Positions 1 to 9,711 of a stretch of 64,000 bases of DNA are shown here, in pieces. Position numbers and translations under genes: made by a program. A model generated the notes under the pieces. It saw nothing but the letters and a program-made list of their open reading frames with translations, did no database searches and was not told the DNA's origin. The stretch's first letter is position 1. Each line of letters opens with the position of its first letter. The DNA comes from Prorocentrum cordatum (Eukaryota; Sar; Dinophyceae; Prorocentrales; Prorocentraceae): the NCBI GenBank assembly GCA_963575745.1, contig CAUYUJ010018499.1, forward strand, positions 15,001 to 79,000, read 5' to 3'.

Positions 1-1120
1 GCGGTCGAACAGCTGAAGGGTCTCGCCGGGCAGATGCACACTAGACGAGTGGAAAAGGGGGGAGGCCTCCACTCACACACACACACACACTCACGCACAG
101 CCAAAGCGACTCGCAAGCCGAGCAAAAGACTGTCGGCACGCGCGTGCCGGCGGGGAAAAGGAAGTGGCCCGGCCCTTCTGGGGCTCGCATGCGGAACATG
201 TGAAGGCCACCTGCTCGGTACACGGGTGGAGGACCACCGTTCAAGGTCACACGGCGGCCGATCGCTGGAAGGACATGTCGCCCCGTGCCATTCCAACTCT
301 CGCCCAAGCTGGCCACAGAATGTGTATCAGTATCCGAGCTGGTGCAAGAACTGCGCAGCAGGCACTGACGCGCACTGGGGTGCCCGTACGGACCGAGGAA
401 TGGAAAGAGGGCGCCTCGTGCGCAAAGGAGGAAGGCTGCCGGAGAGTAGACGTTAAAGTGGAACAGAGACGTTAGCTACCCACACGACCAGCTTCTGGCC
501 GATTGCAAGAAGTTGGCACAAGGCTTAGTTCCAAGTGTTCTTCGCATGTGCGATCCATGCTTGTTGCATCATTTACCTTGTTAGCTCCAGCAGTGTCGCT
601 GCGGCTTTCGCAATCTATCTTACGTCGCTGAACTTGCCTAGGATAAATTAGCGTTCAGCGTCGCGGATCTACTCATGCTTACCTGATTAACCAATAGCTG
701 TCATTATGCTTTTGGCTGAATTGCGCATTGCGAAGCCGTAGGTAGTCATTCGACATTTGGCTGCCATCTGCTCGAGCTGTCTTCAACTTTCGTTTTCGCC
801 TTCGCGTCAGCTTTACCCTGCGTTTCCGCTGTAGCCTTAGAACTGAACTGTACTTACACAGACACATTCGCTTCAACCTCTCCTGCAGGCAGGGCTTTGG
901 CTTGTGACTGACCTTCAGCTGAAGTCCAAGATGGGCATCGACACCAGTGGCATGGCTCCAACTATAGGCGCGGCCTCAATTCCAACTTCATGCTTTACCA
1001 TGACTATTCGCTTTTTAACTTTTCGCGTCCGATCTGATGCAGTTTCGCCTCAACTTCAATTTCAGCGTCACTTTAAACAACAATGGCACGCTGCGGCGAC
1101 CGCAAACAGATAATGTGAAA
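1..1120. other. Unclassified intergenic sequence with a short AC tract
   Basis: No recognisable gene. A CA dinucleotide run lies near 70-95. Bases 1-480 are GC-rich with several overlapping open frames of no coding character. From about 480 to 1,110 the sequence is more AT-rich and shows a loose recurrence of TTCAACTTC/TTTCGC-like words (780-870, 990-1,075), suggesting an eroded short repeat. The Lys/Arg-rich frame at 679-876 (minus) falls in this eroded repeat and is not credible as a gene. Confidence 0.5.
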
Positions 1121-1124
1121 ACGT

Positions 1125-1294
1125 ATAGTAAGGACGGGTGGTAAGGACGCGAGACCCTTGGAGGCCGAGGTTGGGATTTGTTGGGCGGCGGCCTGAGAGG
1201 CTGGCCAGGGGAAACAGCAAACGACGGGCCGCAGAGGCAAGGACACAAGGGTACCCTAGAAAAGGCGCGCGTCCTTACTATGCGCGTTGACTGC
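1125..1294. mobile_element. Small inverted-repeat element, family B, copy 1
   Basis: ATAGTAAGGACG (1,125-1,136) is the perfect inverse of CGTCCTTACTAT (1,270-1,281). The interior shares GACGCGAGACCCT, AAGGACACAAGGGTACCCT and the downstream word TTGACTGCA with copies at 36,912-37,092 and 47,612-47,796. It has the size and structure of a non-autonomous (MITE-like) element and codes for nothing. The outer TACAGTCAACC-type end seen at 36.9 kb is eroded here. A degenerate relative may lie at 2,650-2,760. Class assignment is inference from structure. Confidence 0.55.
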
Positions 1295-1445
1295 AGCCGC
1301 TTGCATGGGCCACCACACACGGAAACAGGGGGGCGGGGCCCCCGGGTGCCGTAGCCCCCTCTGCCCCCCCGCCCAGGGCAGTGAACATATCTGCAAGCAT
1401 GCGTGAACACTGTCGTGTAGCTGCTTGCTTTTGCACAAGACTGGC

Positions 1446-1557
1446 CATCGCTCGGACGTCTATTTCCTGTGTTTGTTTCGGTTTCGTGCGTGGCTTTTTC
1501 GCCAAATGATCAAGGATGCTCCTCGATGGTCCTCGCCAAATGAACGTCCGAGCGATG
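1446..1557. mobile_element. Small inverted-repeat element, family C, copy 1
   Basis: CATCGCTCGGACGT at 1,446-1,459 is perfectly inverted at 1,544-1,557 (ACGTCCGAGCGATG). The 112-bp unit includes TTTCGCCAAATGATCAAGGA and GATGCTCC, also found in copies near 38,106-38,238 and, without a left end, 23,357-23,455. It is non-coding and MITE-like. Frames crossing it reflect shared repeat, not protein. Confidence 0.6.
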
Positions 1558-1560
1558 CCA

Positions 1561-1878
1561 AGAAGAACGACGAGTACGTCACCCACTCACTCACTCACAA
1601 CTCGTGCATCGAATGGCGCGCAAACGCAACTGCAGTGGAGGCCCGTCCACAAGAAACCCGACCCTGAGATCCGGAACGTCCTCTGATTTTTGGTGTGGGC
1701 ACGTCGCGCGTTCCATCGCAAACCATCGAATGCCAAGAAGCCCAGGGCACCCTGGAGGCAAGCAGGGTGATTCTTGGCATGGGTCTCCACTGTATTTGAT
1801 TTTGCAGAAGAACGACGAGGTCGTCACGCACTCACTCACCCACGAATCGTACGCCGAATGGCGCGTAGACGTAACTAA
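1561..1878. repeat. Direct repeat of about 70 bp flanking a family A element
   Basis: The segments 1,561-1,630 (AAGAACGACGAGTACGTCAC onward) and 1,807-1,875 (AAGAACGACGAGGTCGTCAC onward) align with about ten differences and share ACTCACTCAC and GAATGGCGCG. The family A element at 1,633-1,792 lies exactly between them. This is too long for a target-site duplication. It looks like a tandem duplication into which the element was placed, or a larger composite unit. Confidence 0.6.
1633..1792. mobile_element. MITE-like element, family A (TA-CAGTGGAG ends), copy 1
   Basis: The left end reads TG-CAGTGGAGGCCC and the right end GGGTCTCCACTG-TA. The ends are near-inverse over 12 bases. Copies at 24,373-24,548 and 36,643-36,802 share the interior (CACAAGAAAC, CATCGCAAA, CTGGAGGCAAGCAGGGTG, TTCTTGGCATGGG). 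The copy at 36.6 kb keeps TA on both sides. TA flanks with CAGT ends are typical of Tc1/mariner-type elements (established knowledge), so a non-autonomous member of that group is inferred. No transposase is present. Confidence 0.65.
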
Positions 1879-2005
1879 GACATGCAATGCTGGCTCACGC
1901 CGGCCCTCCATCCGGACTCATGCTGCATGTTCCCGCCTATCAGAGCAGTGTTGTCGGCGACCTGACAAACCCATTCGTTCCCCGGGCGTCCAATCTTCTG
2001 AATGA

Positions 2006-2215
2006 ATGGCGGCGCCCGCGCCCTGCATGACGGCGCCCGCGCGGAGCGCAGCTATACCAACCCGTCAAGGCATCAGGACTAGAGAGCAGGGAAGGAAGGA
2101 GGAGGACGAGGAGCAGGAGGAGGAGGAGGAGGGAAAGGAGGAGGAAAAGGAGGAGGAGGAGGAGGAGGAGGAGGAGGAGGTGGAGGACCGCCGACAGAGA
2201 ACGGACAGCGACTGA
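2006..2215. repeat. GGA trinucleotide tract
   Basis: An impure GAG/GGA run occupies about 2,090-2,190 and gives Glu-rich (plus) and Ser/Leu-rich (minus) open frames with no other content. Around it, TGTTATGGTATTGTCTGTCA at 2,329 recurs at 2,528 with one change and continues CAGGCGCGCTTGTA, so 2,329-2,570 is bounded by a direct repeat of about 33 bp. No gene is seen from 1,880 to 2,640. Confidence 0.75.
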
Positions 2216-2894
2216 GACAGAGCGAGGCAGCACGAGCGCGTTTCGCGCGCTGGCAAGACCACTCTCCAGCACCTGTGGGCGCGGGGATCCAGATCGTTCG
2301 ACCATCGGGCAGCGCAGCGAGCAGAGATGTTATGGTATTGTCTGTCAGGCGCGCTTGTATGAAGAGGCCCCAGGACACACAAATAAATACACACACAAAT
2401 AAAACTATTCCCCATATTTTTCCTATATTTCTGGTTTCTTTGTCTTCCCCCTTACTTCCCATAGTTTCCTATATTTTCCTAGGGAATCGAGGATTGATTG
2501 TGTCTGTGTGTTTCTTTTCCTCCTGAATGTTATAGTATTGTCTGTCAGGCGCGCTTGTAGGGCCGTCCAGAGGGGCCCAAGCTAAACAACAAAGGCTATC
2601 GAGTACAACAGCACCAGGTCTCTGCCGAGCCTACGGTCGGACTTCATTGGGCAGGACACGCGAGAGGACGCGAGACCCTTCCAAGGGCCGCATTGCCACA
2701 GGAACGTGGGAGGCATGGGTCGCGAGATACAGGACACAGGGGTACTCTTGATTTGGGAGGGCCGACCTACTGATCAGGGCCGACTGTAGGTCAGGCACGC
2801 AGCGACGAGGCTGACGCCGACGCTGACCGCGGCGAAGCCGAGGATGACGAACGAACCACACGCACCCATATCCATAGGTGGGACGGAGCGGGCC

Positions 2895-2965
2895 ATGGGT
2901 GCGTGTTGTCGGATGGGGGTCCCCGCTCGAAAGGCGCCCCCCAGGACCCGACAACCCGCACCCAT
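2895..2965. repeat. Foldback with 18-bp arms
   Basis: ATGGGTGCGTGTTGTCGG at 2,895-2,912 is inverted at 2,948-2,965 with one mismatch (17 of 18 paired). The loop is about 35 bases. On the left it adjoins another partly inverted CACCCATA/TATGGGTG word. No copy was noticed elsewhere in the window. The surrounding 2,640-3,280 shows no credible gene. Confidence 0.6.
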
Positions 2966-3284
2966 ACCCATAGCCAGTCCTCCTCTCAACGTTCCCCCTA
3001 TGGGAACCGTCGGGGCGTTGACCCAAGGAAGGAGAAATAAGGAACGAGGCCCCTTTTGCCCACAAGTTACACTTCGATTTCCAGTTGAAAACCTCAGGAA
3101 CACCGGAGGCAAACTGCATAACATTCAAGGAACACCGAGCCCCTCCCCAACGAAAAGGGTTCCTTCTGCAGCGCTCCGACTGTATGGGTTTGTGTGTTGT
3201 TCGCTCGTCGGAGGAGGCCTCCGCGCCAGCTCCGCGCACGCGCCCTGCGGCCGAGCTAGGGAGCCGAGGGCCCGCGACGGGCCA

Positions 3285-3475
3285 GAGGCGCAGGCGGCCT
3301 CCGCCGCCGCCGCCGCCGCCGCCGTCGTGGGCGCCGTCCGTGGTCGTCGTCGTCGTCGTCGTCGTGGTCGTCGTGGTCGTCGTCGTCGTCGTCGTCGTCG
3401 TGGTCGTCGTCGTGGTCGGCGTGGTCGTGGTCGTCGTCGTCGTGGTCGTCGTCGTGGTCGTCGTTGGCCGGTCCG
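3285..3475. repeat. CCG-to-GTC trinucleotide tract
   Basis: A short CCGCCG run at 3,300-3,325 is followed by a long GTC/GTG-interrupted run from about 3,340 to 3,470. It produces poly-Val, poly-Arg and poly-Ser/Pro open frames depending on phase. These frames are repeat artefacts. Confidence 0.85.
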
Positions 3476-3529
3476 TGCCAGACCTAGGTCCGTGCCCGAG
3501 CCAAGCGTGCTGAACTCATGGCACGCACG

Positions 3530-4140
3530 ATGGCCACTAGGAAGAACATGCCGGACTCGCGGGCCGACTCTCCACCCAGAGGAAGGGCATTCCCACCAGC
3601 CCTTGAGGGCGAGTGTGGTTTGGGGAGCTTCCTTGTCCAACCCACCTTCTCCACTTTCGGGGAGGGGTTTATCACTGTTCCCACATGATGCATACACCCT
3701 CCCCCAGGCGACGGGCAGCAAACCAGGAACACTGCCGACCCTATGCTCTCCCCAAACCATCCCTTTCGAAAAACCATACAAGACACACTCTGCCTCCAAA
3801 TTCGGAGCATGCGCAAACAAACCGATGCGCCCCCCACCCCCACCATCCCTTTTGAAAAACAATACAAAATACAATTCGGGGCAACGTCTTGAGTCATGAT
3901 AGTGAGGCCCGCGAGCACTTTGCATTGTTTTTTTTGACAGGGACGGCGGGGGGGGGTCAGCATATTACCTGCGTTGCGCAGGGCCACCATTCCTATCACA
4001 AGAGAGTACAACATGCATCTCGTGACTAAATCTGGATCATGCGCGGCCACCCCGCGATCACTGTGAAGTGGTGTTTGACAGGGGCGGCGGGGGTGGTGGC
4101 GTATGGCCTGCTGTGCGCAGGCCCACCAGACACGAGAATG
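3530..4140. repeat. Degenerate tandem repeat, period roughly 85-130 bp
   Basis: The words CCATCCCTTT(C/T)GAAAAAC(C/A)ATACA at 3,757 and 3,842, followed by ATTCGG, and GACAGGG(A/G)CGGCGGGGG at 3,937 and 4,077 with GCGCAGG(G/C)CCACCA mark at least two divergent repeat types. The spacing is irregular and no coding signal rises above this pattern. Confidence 0.45.
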
Positions 4141-4179
4141 AGCATTGGTTTCCGACAAGGACGGTAAGGGCCGACATAT

Positions 4180-4395
4180 TTCCCGATGTGCGCTGTCACG
4201 TTCGCTGGCGCACCTAACACATTCTGCGCGTGCCCCGAACGTGGCGCACCTGGCCCGGCTAGAGAATGCGGCACACCTGGCGCACGTGGAGCACGTGGCG
4301 CATCTGACGCACCAGGCGTGCGGGCCCCAGGGGTGCCTCGCGCGCGTTGCGCGCCTGGCACGCGTGGCGCACCTCACCCCAGCATCGCGCACATG
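4180..4395. repeat. GCGCACCTGG minisatellite, imperfect
   Basis: Repeated words built on (T/C)GGCGCACCTGG and CACGTGG run from about 4,190 to 4,385 with a spacing near 12-15 bases. Open frames in both directions reflect this periodicity. The region 4,395-4,650 next to it holds nothing recognised. Confidence 0.6.
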
Positions 4396-4654
4396 GGGTC
4401 GGTTGTGATTCCCAGTAGCAGCCCACCCAAAAACGACAGCTGAACATGCTGAGGCTTGGGTGTTACTTATGCGTTGGGAGGGAGGGTGGGAGAGAGATAG
4501 ACAGCTTGCTATCTAGGAGGGTGTCTTGACCCCCCCTGGATTCGGACGGGGCGTTTCGCGATACGTTGGAGCGTGCAAGATGGCCTCGGCGAGGAAGCCA
4601 GAATCACTATGTGTACAAAGGTTTTGGCCACACGTTGGCCTCCTGGGGGGGGGG

Positions 4655-5425
4655 CCTGATCGAGGAGCCCCCCTCCTTTAATAGATCTCCTCCCAGATGG
4701 ACCCAAGGTGGCCTCCGAGGCTCCCAAGGGTGCCCCAAGAGGGCTCCAAGAGGTGCCCACGAGGCCCCGAGAGGCCCCCAAGAGGCCCCCAAGAGGCCCC
4801 AAATAGGTCCCCAAGAGACCCCAAAGACGCCCCAAGAGGGCCCCCAGAGGCACGCAAGACGCCCCAAGAGGCCTCGGCGAGGAAGCCAACATGAGGAGCT
4901 TTCCTCCTTCGATCCATCTCCTCCAAGATGGCTCCAAGATGGCCCCCGAGGCTCCCAAGGGCGCCCCAAGGGCCCAAGGGGGCCCCACGAGGTGCCCGGG
5001 AGGCCCCGAAAGGCTCCCAAGAGGCTCCCAAGGTGCCCTCAAGAGGCTCACGAAAGACCCCAAGGACGTCCCCAGAGGCCCCCCAGAAGCACCCTCGGCG
5101 AGAAAGCCATCAACATCCTCCTGGGGGGATCCTGAGTAAGGAGCCCCCTTCCTTTGCTCGACGTCTCCCAATCTCCCAAGATGGCCCCCAAGGCTCCCAA
5201 GAGTGCCCAAGGGTGCCCCAAGAGGTGCCCAGGGCCCCAAGAGGCCCCCAAGAGGTCCCCAAGATGCCCCCAAGAGGCTCCCAAGAGGCTCCAAGAGACC
5301 CCCCAGGGGGCCCCCCAAAGGCGCAAAAGAGACCCCTGGGACTGCCAAGATACCCCCAAGACGCCCCAAGAGGACTCCAAGAAGCTCTCGCAAGAAATCC
5401 GAGGAGACTCCGAGAGGCATCCAAG
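4655..5425 (+). repeat. CCCCAAGAGGCC satellite, forward orientation (block S1)
   Basis: About 770 bp of variable 12-18-bp units of the form GCCCCCAAGAGGCTCCCAAG. The same satellite read on the other strand (CTTGGGGGCCTCTTGGGGCC) fills 10.9-11.25, 27.2-28.2, 29.4-30.0, 31.8-32.5, 48.6-49.4, 50.6-52.5 and 53.6-56.2 kb. It is forward again at 13.5-13.9, 20.6, 52.7-53.2 and 62.1-62.7 kb. All six frames give long Gly/Pro/Arg or LGASWGPLG-like peptides, so these are not evidence of genes. Confidence 0.85.
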
Positions 5426-5444
5426 AGGCATCTGGCCTGTCTCC

Positions 5445-5665
5445 TGGTCCTCCTCCTCCTCCTCCTCCTCCTCCTCTTTGTCCTCTTCCTCATCCGCTCG
5501 TTCCTCCTCCTTCCTCATCTATCCTTCCCCCCCCTCTCCGTTCTCCTCCGTTCTCCTCCTCCGTTCTCCTCCTCCGTTCTCCTCCTCCGCCTCCTCCTCC
5601 TCCTCCTGCTCCTCCTCCTCCTCATGCTCCTCATCCGACTCCTCCTCCATCCTCCCCATCTTGGG
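5445..5665. repeat. CTC trinucleotide tract
   Basis: A run of CTCCTC interrupted by CGTTCTCCTC units, about 220 bp, directly downstream of satellite block S1. It is pyrimidine-rich on the plus strand. No gene. Confidence 0.85.
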
Positions 5666-5711
5666 GCACGACGTCTTACCCAGCCCAGTAGTCCACTGCT
5701 TCCTCCCCCGC

Positions 5712-5745
5712 ATCTCTGATCAGGGCAACTCGTCTGGGCATCGTT
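5712..5745 (+). repeat. Dispersed word TGATCAGGGCAACTCGTCTG
   Basis: The stretch CTCTGATCAGGGCAACTCGTC followed by TGGGCATCGTTTC is related to sequences at 14,151-14,190, 14,588-14,625 and 49,553-49,590 and, inverted, 9,070-9,105. All share TGATCARRGCAACTCGCCT or a close variant. The five copies sit in otherwise unrelated contexts, so this is part of a dispersed repeat whose ends I could not define. Confidence 0.5.
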
Positions 5746-6015
5746 TCTGGATGGGCTGGTAGGGTAACGCGAAGCATCCAGAAAAGCTGCATCGGGAAGG
5801 TGGCGGTGTCGAGGAAGTCAGTTGTCGCACGATGTCCGCTGTGCATAATCTCGAATACGGACCAGAGGCAAGCTCGGAGCATGCCGAGGGGACGCACAGC
5901 CAGCTCTTCGGGTCTCGACCCGAAGGCGCACCCGCGTCCACGCTGCCGTTTAGCGCTGCCGCCTCCGTCGGAGGCTCGGCAGCCCCGCGACCGCGCGCGA
6001 ACGCAGCTCGGCTGT

Positions 6016-6471
6016 CTAGCGGTCGACGTCAACGACGACGGTTGAGCTCGAACGTTCGGGTGATAGCTTTGATGTGTTCGATGCTATGTTGGGGGACTCG
6101 TCGAACTCTGCACACATGCGCTCAAGTTCTAAGTCAAGGACCAAGGAGACCGTGGCCAACGGTTTTTCATAGTCGTGCTCGAACGTAGGCATCTTCTGAG
6201 CCAGGGGATGCGCGATGGCCAGCAGGCGCCTGTTCATGTCCGACTGCAAATCCTCCAAACAAAAGTCGCTCGCCTCACCTCCATATGAACCTTCCAGTTC
6301 CACACCGATGTTGTGAACCCCCCAAAGCACACCTGACCAAGGAAGCAGACAATCGTCGATGTAAGCACGTCCTGCAGTGACAGGGCGCAGACCACCGAAC
6401 TCGAAACCCAGTTGATAATTATCCCGGCAAAGCAACCTAACAGCGATGTGTAGGAGCATATCTGGAAGCAT
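6016..6471 (-). CDS. Exon-like reading frame, unknown product
   Basis: The minus-strand frame runs from about 6,471 to a TAG at 6,016 and looks coding: mixed residue composition and no repeat periodicity below 6,420. Readable pieces include GRAYIDDCLLPWSGVLWG, GVELEGSYGGEASDFCLEDL, MNRRLLAIAHPLAQK and LDLELERMCAEFDESP. A likely splice acceptor (CTGTCACTGCAG followed by GACG) ends at about 6,369, so the exon may start there rather than at the ATG near 6,471. That ATG is inside a 152-bp block repeated at 7,684. I recognise no domain. Probably the 3' part of a gene whose other exons lie at higher coordinates. Confidence 0.4.
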   Translation of the reverse strand: MLPDMLLHIAVRLLCRDNYQLGFEFGGLRPVTAGRAYIDDCLLPWSGVLWGVHNIGVELEGSYGGEASDFCLEDLQSDMNRRLLAIAHPLAQKMPTFEHDYEKPLATVSLVLDLELERMCAEFDESPNIASNTSKLSPERSSSTVVVDVDR

Positions 6472-6572
6472 TCCCCTTAAGATTCAAATGAGAATCCAGT
6501 TGTAGAATTGTGCTGTTCTCGCAGTCGTAGTCGCATTCGCGATGACAGTCGCAGTGGCAACGGCAGTCACAG
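6421..6572. repeat. 152-bp perfect duplicate, first copy
   Basis: Bases 6,421-6,572 (ATCCCGGCAAAGCAACC onward) are identical by eye to 7,684-7,835. Each copy is followed by a CAGCCT tract and then the 73-bp satellite, so the larger unit of about 1.26 kb is tandemly duplicated. Left of ATCCCGG the two copies are unrelated, which fixes one duplication breakpoint. Confidence 0.8.
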
Positions 6573-6796
6573 CCTCACAGCCTCAGCCTCAGCCTGCCTC
6601 AGCCTCAGCCTCAGCCTGCCTCAGCCTCAGCCTGCCTCAGCCTCAGCCTCAGCCTGCCTCAGCCTCAGCCTCAAGCCTCAGCCTCAAGCCTCAGAGCCTC
6701 AGACCGCCTCAGCCTCAGCCTGCATCGGCCTCGGCCTCAGCCTCAGCCTGCCTCAGCATCAGCCTGCCTCAGCCTCAGCCTCAGCCTGCCTCAGCA
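6567..6796. repeat. CAGCCT hexanucleotide tract
   Basis: Runs of CAGCCT broken by GCCTCAGCCT units. A second tract of the same kind occupies 7,836-8,060. Both introduce a 73-bp satellite block. Ser/Ala and Pro/Gln frames here are artefacts. Confidence 0.85.
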
Positions 6797-6800
6797 TTCA

Positions 6801-7372
6801 AAATGTGGCCCGGGAATGGAATTCTGGGAACTCGAAGAACACGAAGTGGCCTACAGTTGGCTCCGGGCATTCAAATTCATGCCCAGGAATGGAGTTCTGG
6901 GAACTCGAAGACCACGAAGTGGCCTACAGTTGGCTCCGGGCATCCAAAATCTGGCCCGGGAATGGAGTTCTGGGAACTCGAAGACCACGAAGTGGCCTAC
7001 AGTTGGCTCCGGGCATCCAAAATGTGGCCCGGGAATGGAGTTCTGGGAACTCGAAGACCACGAAGTGGCCTACAGTTGGCTCCGGGCATCCAAAATGTGG
7101 CCCGGGAACGGAGTTCTGGGAACTCGAAGACCACGAAGTGGCCTACAGTTGGCTCCGGGCATTCAAAATCTGGCCCGGGAATGGAGTTCTGGGGATTCGA
7201 AGACCACGAAGTGGCCTACAGTTGGCTCCGGGCATTCAAAATGTGGCCCGGGAGTGGAGTTCTGGGGACTCGAAGACCACGAAGTGTGTGACTGTTGCAT
7301 CCGGTCATTCAGAATGTGGCCTGGGAGTGGAGTTCTGGGAAGTCGAAGAGCACGAAGTGTGTGACTGTAAAT
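6801..7372. repeat. 73-bp satellite, block 1
   Basis: Successive AATGGAGTTCTGGGAACTCG words lie 73 bases apart (6,888, 6,961, 7,034). About eight units carry GTGGCCCGGGAATGG, CGAAGACCACGAAGTGGCC and TACAGTTGGCTCCGGGCAT. Because 73 leaves remainder one when divided by three, each successive unit is read in the next phase. This explains why all three forward frames stay open for 180-290 codons with the same peptides. Not protein-coding. Confidence 0.9.
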
Positions 7373-7497
7373 GAAAAACGAGCCCGGCACAGGCCCGGCC
7401 GGCAACTCCCAACGCCTGCCCGGACCCCCCTGTGGAGTGATCTGTGAGCTCTTTTGAGTCAACTAGAAACCTATCAGTCTTCGCTGTTAGGTAATCA
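7313..7497. repeat. 185-bp segment repeated perfectly at 18,396-18,580
   Basis: From AATGTGGCCTGGGAGTGGAG to CTTCGCTGTTAGGTAATC the two copies, 11.08 kb apart, show no difference by eye. This includes the last unit of the 73-bp satellite. Sequence on either side is unrelated. Such identity amid heavily diverged repeats implies a recent copy event or gene conversion. Confidence 0.85.
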
Positions 7498-7591
7498 TAA
7501 GGGACGTCATCATCTGCGCAAGTGAAAAAGGGAATCGGGAACGATTTGCTCTGGCGCGCCCCGGCAAGTGCGACAACGCCATCGCCAAGTT
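7437..7591 (-). CDS. Exon-like reading frame, unknown product
   Basis: The minus strand has a good acceptor (AAGCATTTCGCAG, ending about 7,592) followed by an open, non-repetitive frame with readable pieces VYEQLGDGVVALAGARQSK, SFPIPFFTCADDDVPYDYL and TAKTDRFLVDSKELTDHS. It runs into the 185-bp repeated block, and a GC-type donor (GGGCAG then GCGTTG) is possible near 7,430. Dinoflagellate introns often use non-GT donors (established knowledge). The exon points toward 6,016-6,369, with the satellite between them as a possible intron, but phase does not join directly, so an exon may be missing. No family recognised. Confidence 0.35.
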
Positions 7592-7683
7592 GTTCGTACA
7601 CCCTGCGAAATGCTTAAGAAATCATGGGTTAAGAAATTCATAGTCTCAGAACTTGAGTAAAACCCAGAACTTCTATCAAAACT

Positions 7684-7835
7684 ATCCCGGCAAAGCAACC
7701 TAACAGCGATGTGTAGGAGCATATCTGGAAGCATTCCCCTTAAGATTCAAATGAGAATCCAGTTGTAGAATTGTGCTGTTCTCGCAGTCGTAGTCGCATT
7801 CGCGATGACAGTCGCAGTGGCAACGGCAGTCACAG
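7684..7835. repeat. 152-bp perfect duplicate, second copy
   Basis: Identical by eye to 6,421-6,572. On the minus strand it contains the opening MLPDMLLHIAVRLLCRD shared with the 6.0-6.5 kb frame. Beyond ATCCCGG the frame changes to unrelated residues, so this copy carries no continuation of that exon. Confidence 0.8.
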
Positions 7836-8505
7836 TCACAGCCTCAGCCTCAGCCTGCCTCAGCCTCAGCCTCAGCCTGCCTCAGCCTCAGCCTGCCTCA
7901 GCCTCAGCCTCAGCCTGCTTCAGCCTCAGCCTCAGTCTGCCTTCAGCCTCGGCCTCAGCCTCAGCCTGCCTCAGCCTCAGCCTGCTCAGCCTCAGCCTCA
8001 GCCTCAGCCTCAGCATCAGCCTCAGCCTCAGCCTCAGCCTCAGCCTCAGCCTGCCTCAGCATTCAAAATGTGGCCCGGGAATGGAGTTCTGGGAACTCGA
8101 AGACACGAAGTGGCCTACAGTTGGCTCCGGGCATTCAAAATGTGGCCCGGGAATGGAGTTCTGGGAACTCGAAGACCACGAAGTGGCCTACAGTTGGCTC
8201 CGGGCATTCAAAATGTGGCCCGGGAATGGAGTTCTGGGAACTCGAAGACCACGAAATGGCCTACAGTTGGCTCCGGGCAAAATGTGGCCCGGGAATGGAG
8301 TCTGGGAATCGAAGAGCACGAAGTGGCCTACAGTTGCTCCGGGCATTCAAAATGTGGCCCGGGAATGGAGTTCTGGGGACTCGAAGACCACGAAGTGGCC
8401 TACAGTTGGCTCCGGGCATTCAAAATGTGGCCCGGGAATGGAGTTCTGGGGACTCGAAGACCACGAAGTGTGTGACTGTTGCATCCGGTCATTCAGAATG
8501 TGTTG
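7836..8505. repeat. CAGCCT tract and 73-bp satellite, block 2
   Basis: A CAGCCT tract (7,836-8,060) is followed by about six 73-bp units up to 8,505. Several units have lost 1-5 bases, for example near 8,104 and 8,285-8,335. Unit sequence is the same as block 1, and the last complete unit again changes to GTGTGTGACTGTTGCATCC, as at 7,290. This supports duplication of the whole array. Confidence 0.85.
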
Positions 8506-9060
8506 GCTTCGCCATGGGCTATGAAGGGACGCGTGGATATTTTTTCCTTTTCAAATTTCATTTTAGTGGTCTCGTGCCGAACAACGACAGATCTTATTGA
8601 ACTGATCTGCTCAACAAAAAACAAGCGCGCGCAAAGTCCACTGCGGATGCCCTCAGAGGAAAACGAACAATGGAATACTGCATAAGCGGCGCCCGCGTTC
8701 CGCCCGCAGTCCAACTGCAGACAAAACCACAAACGATCAGCCCACCGGAAAGTTCACGAGCATTGCGGCGGGGACGGTCATGCATCGAGCGAGGGCAGCG
8801 GAATTATAGCCGTCTGATGGAGCCCAGTCAAAGGCTACAAACATACAGCCGCAAACTGGAGGCAAAGAAACAAGAGCAGCGCGAAAGAAGGTCACTGCGA
8901 AACCAGACAGATGTCTCCAGGAAGGCGAATGCCCGCCAACGCGCCGCTTGCAATTGTTAATCACACTGGCCCGCGGTAAACCCCAGCGGCAACGCCCAGA
9001 CGCCAACAATAACACCTAGACGCCCGGTGAAGTCATTGACGCGCTGCTCAAATCCTCACG
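8506..9060. other. Unclassified sequence with one weak open frame
   Basis: No repeat or family recognised. The plus frame 8,670-8,960 (ATG to TAA, 96 codons, Arg/Gln-rich with SRKLEAKKQEQRERRSLRNQ) has a start and stop but unremarkable codon use. I give it low weight as a gene. Confidence 0.3.
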
Positions 9061-9560
9061 AGCCAATCCACGAACAACCACAAGGCGAGTCGCCCTGATC
9101 AAGGCCGGGTAATCGGGCAAGCGGCGAAAATAGCGAGCCGCATCCGTATTCGCGGATGATGAGGTGCAGGAAGCGGAGCAAAGGAGAGGAGGGCGGAACA
9201 TGAAAATCATAATGAACACGGTGAAGAGAGAGGGAGTATGGTGATAGGAAAGACTGGAAACGTGCAAGAGCATGAGCAGGTAGGAACACGGAAGAGGAGC
9301 TTGGGGGAGGCAGGAAGAAGCACAAGAAGCCTGAGGGAAGCAAACGGCGCACCAGTGATCCGCGCGGAACGCGCGTGCGCCGTGCGCCCTCACCAGCGAG
9401 GGTGTAGGAAGAGGTGGGAGGATCAAGGAGCAGGAGGAAGTAGGAGGAAATAGGAGGGGCAAGAACATGCAGAAGAAAGCATTTGCCGACTCGAATCCCA
9501 AGCAAGTTGCGCTAGGCATGAAAGCGAAGTGAAGCAACATGCAACGCAAAGAAAAAACGC
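9060..9560 (-). repeat. Dispersed element, inverted copy of 14,150-14,350
   Basis: Read on the minus strand, this region shares with 14.15-14.35 kb the order GATCA-GGC-ACTCGCCT, CTCCTACTTCCTCCTGCTCC-like pyrimidine sequence, CCTCCCACCTC, CTACA(C/T)CCTCG and CGTTC(C/T)GCGCGGATCAC. The copies are strongly diverged. It may be an old transposon fragment. No coding domain is visible. Confidence 0.45.
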
Positions 9561-9711
9561 GGACAACCGTTACATTAGGGAAAAGAAAAGGGCGCAGGAG
9601 TAATTAATCGGAAGATGCACAGGAACGGGGAGGGAGCAGACAAAGGAGGAGGTCACAGAAGAGGGAAAAGGAGGAGGAGGACCAGGAAGGGAAAGACACA
9701 GGATAGAAAGG

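Noticed and set aside
6508-7374. 288- and 249-codon overlapping plus frames
   Set aside because: The 73-bp period shifts phase with every unit, giving identical peptides in all three frames.
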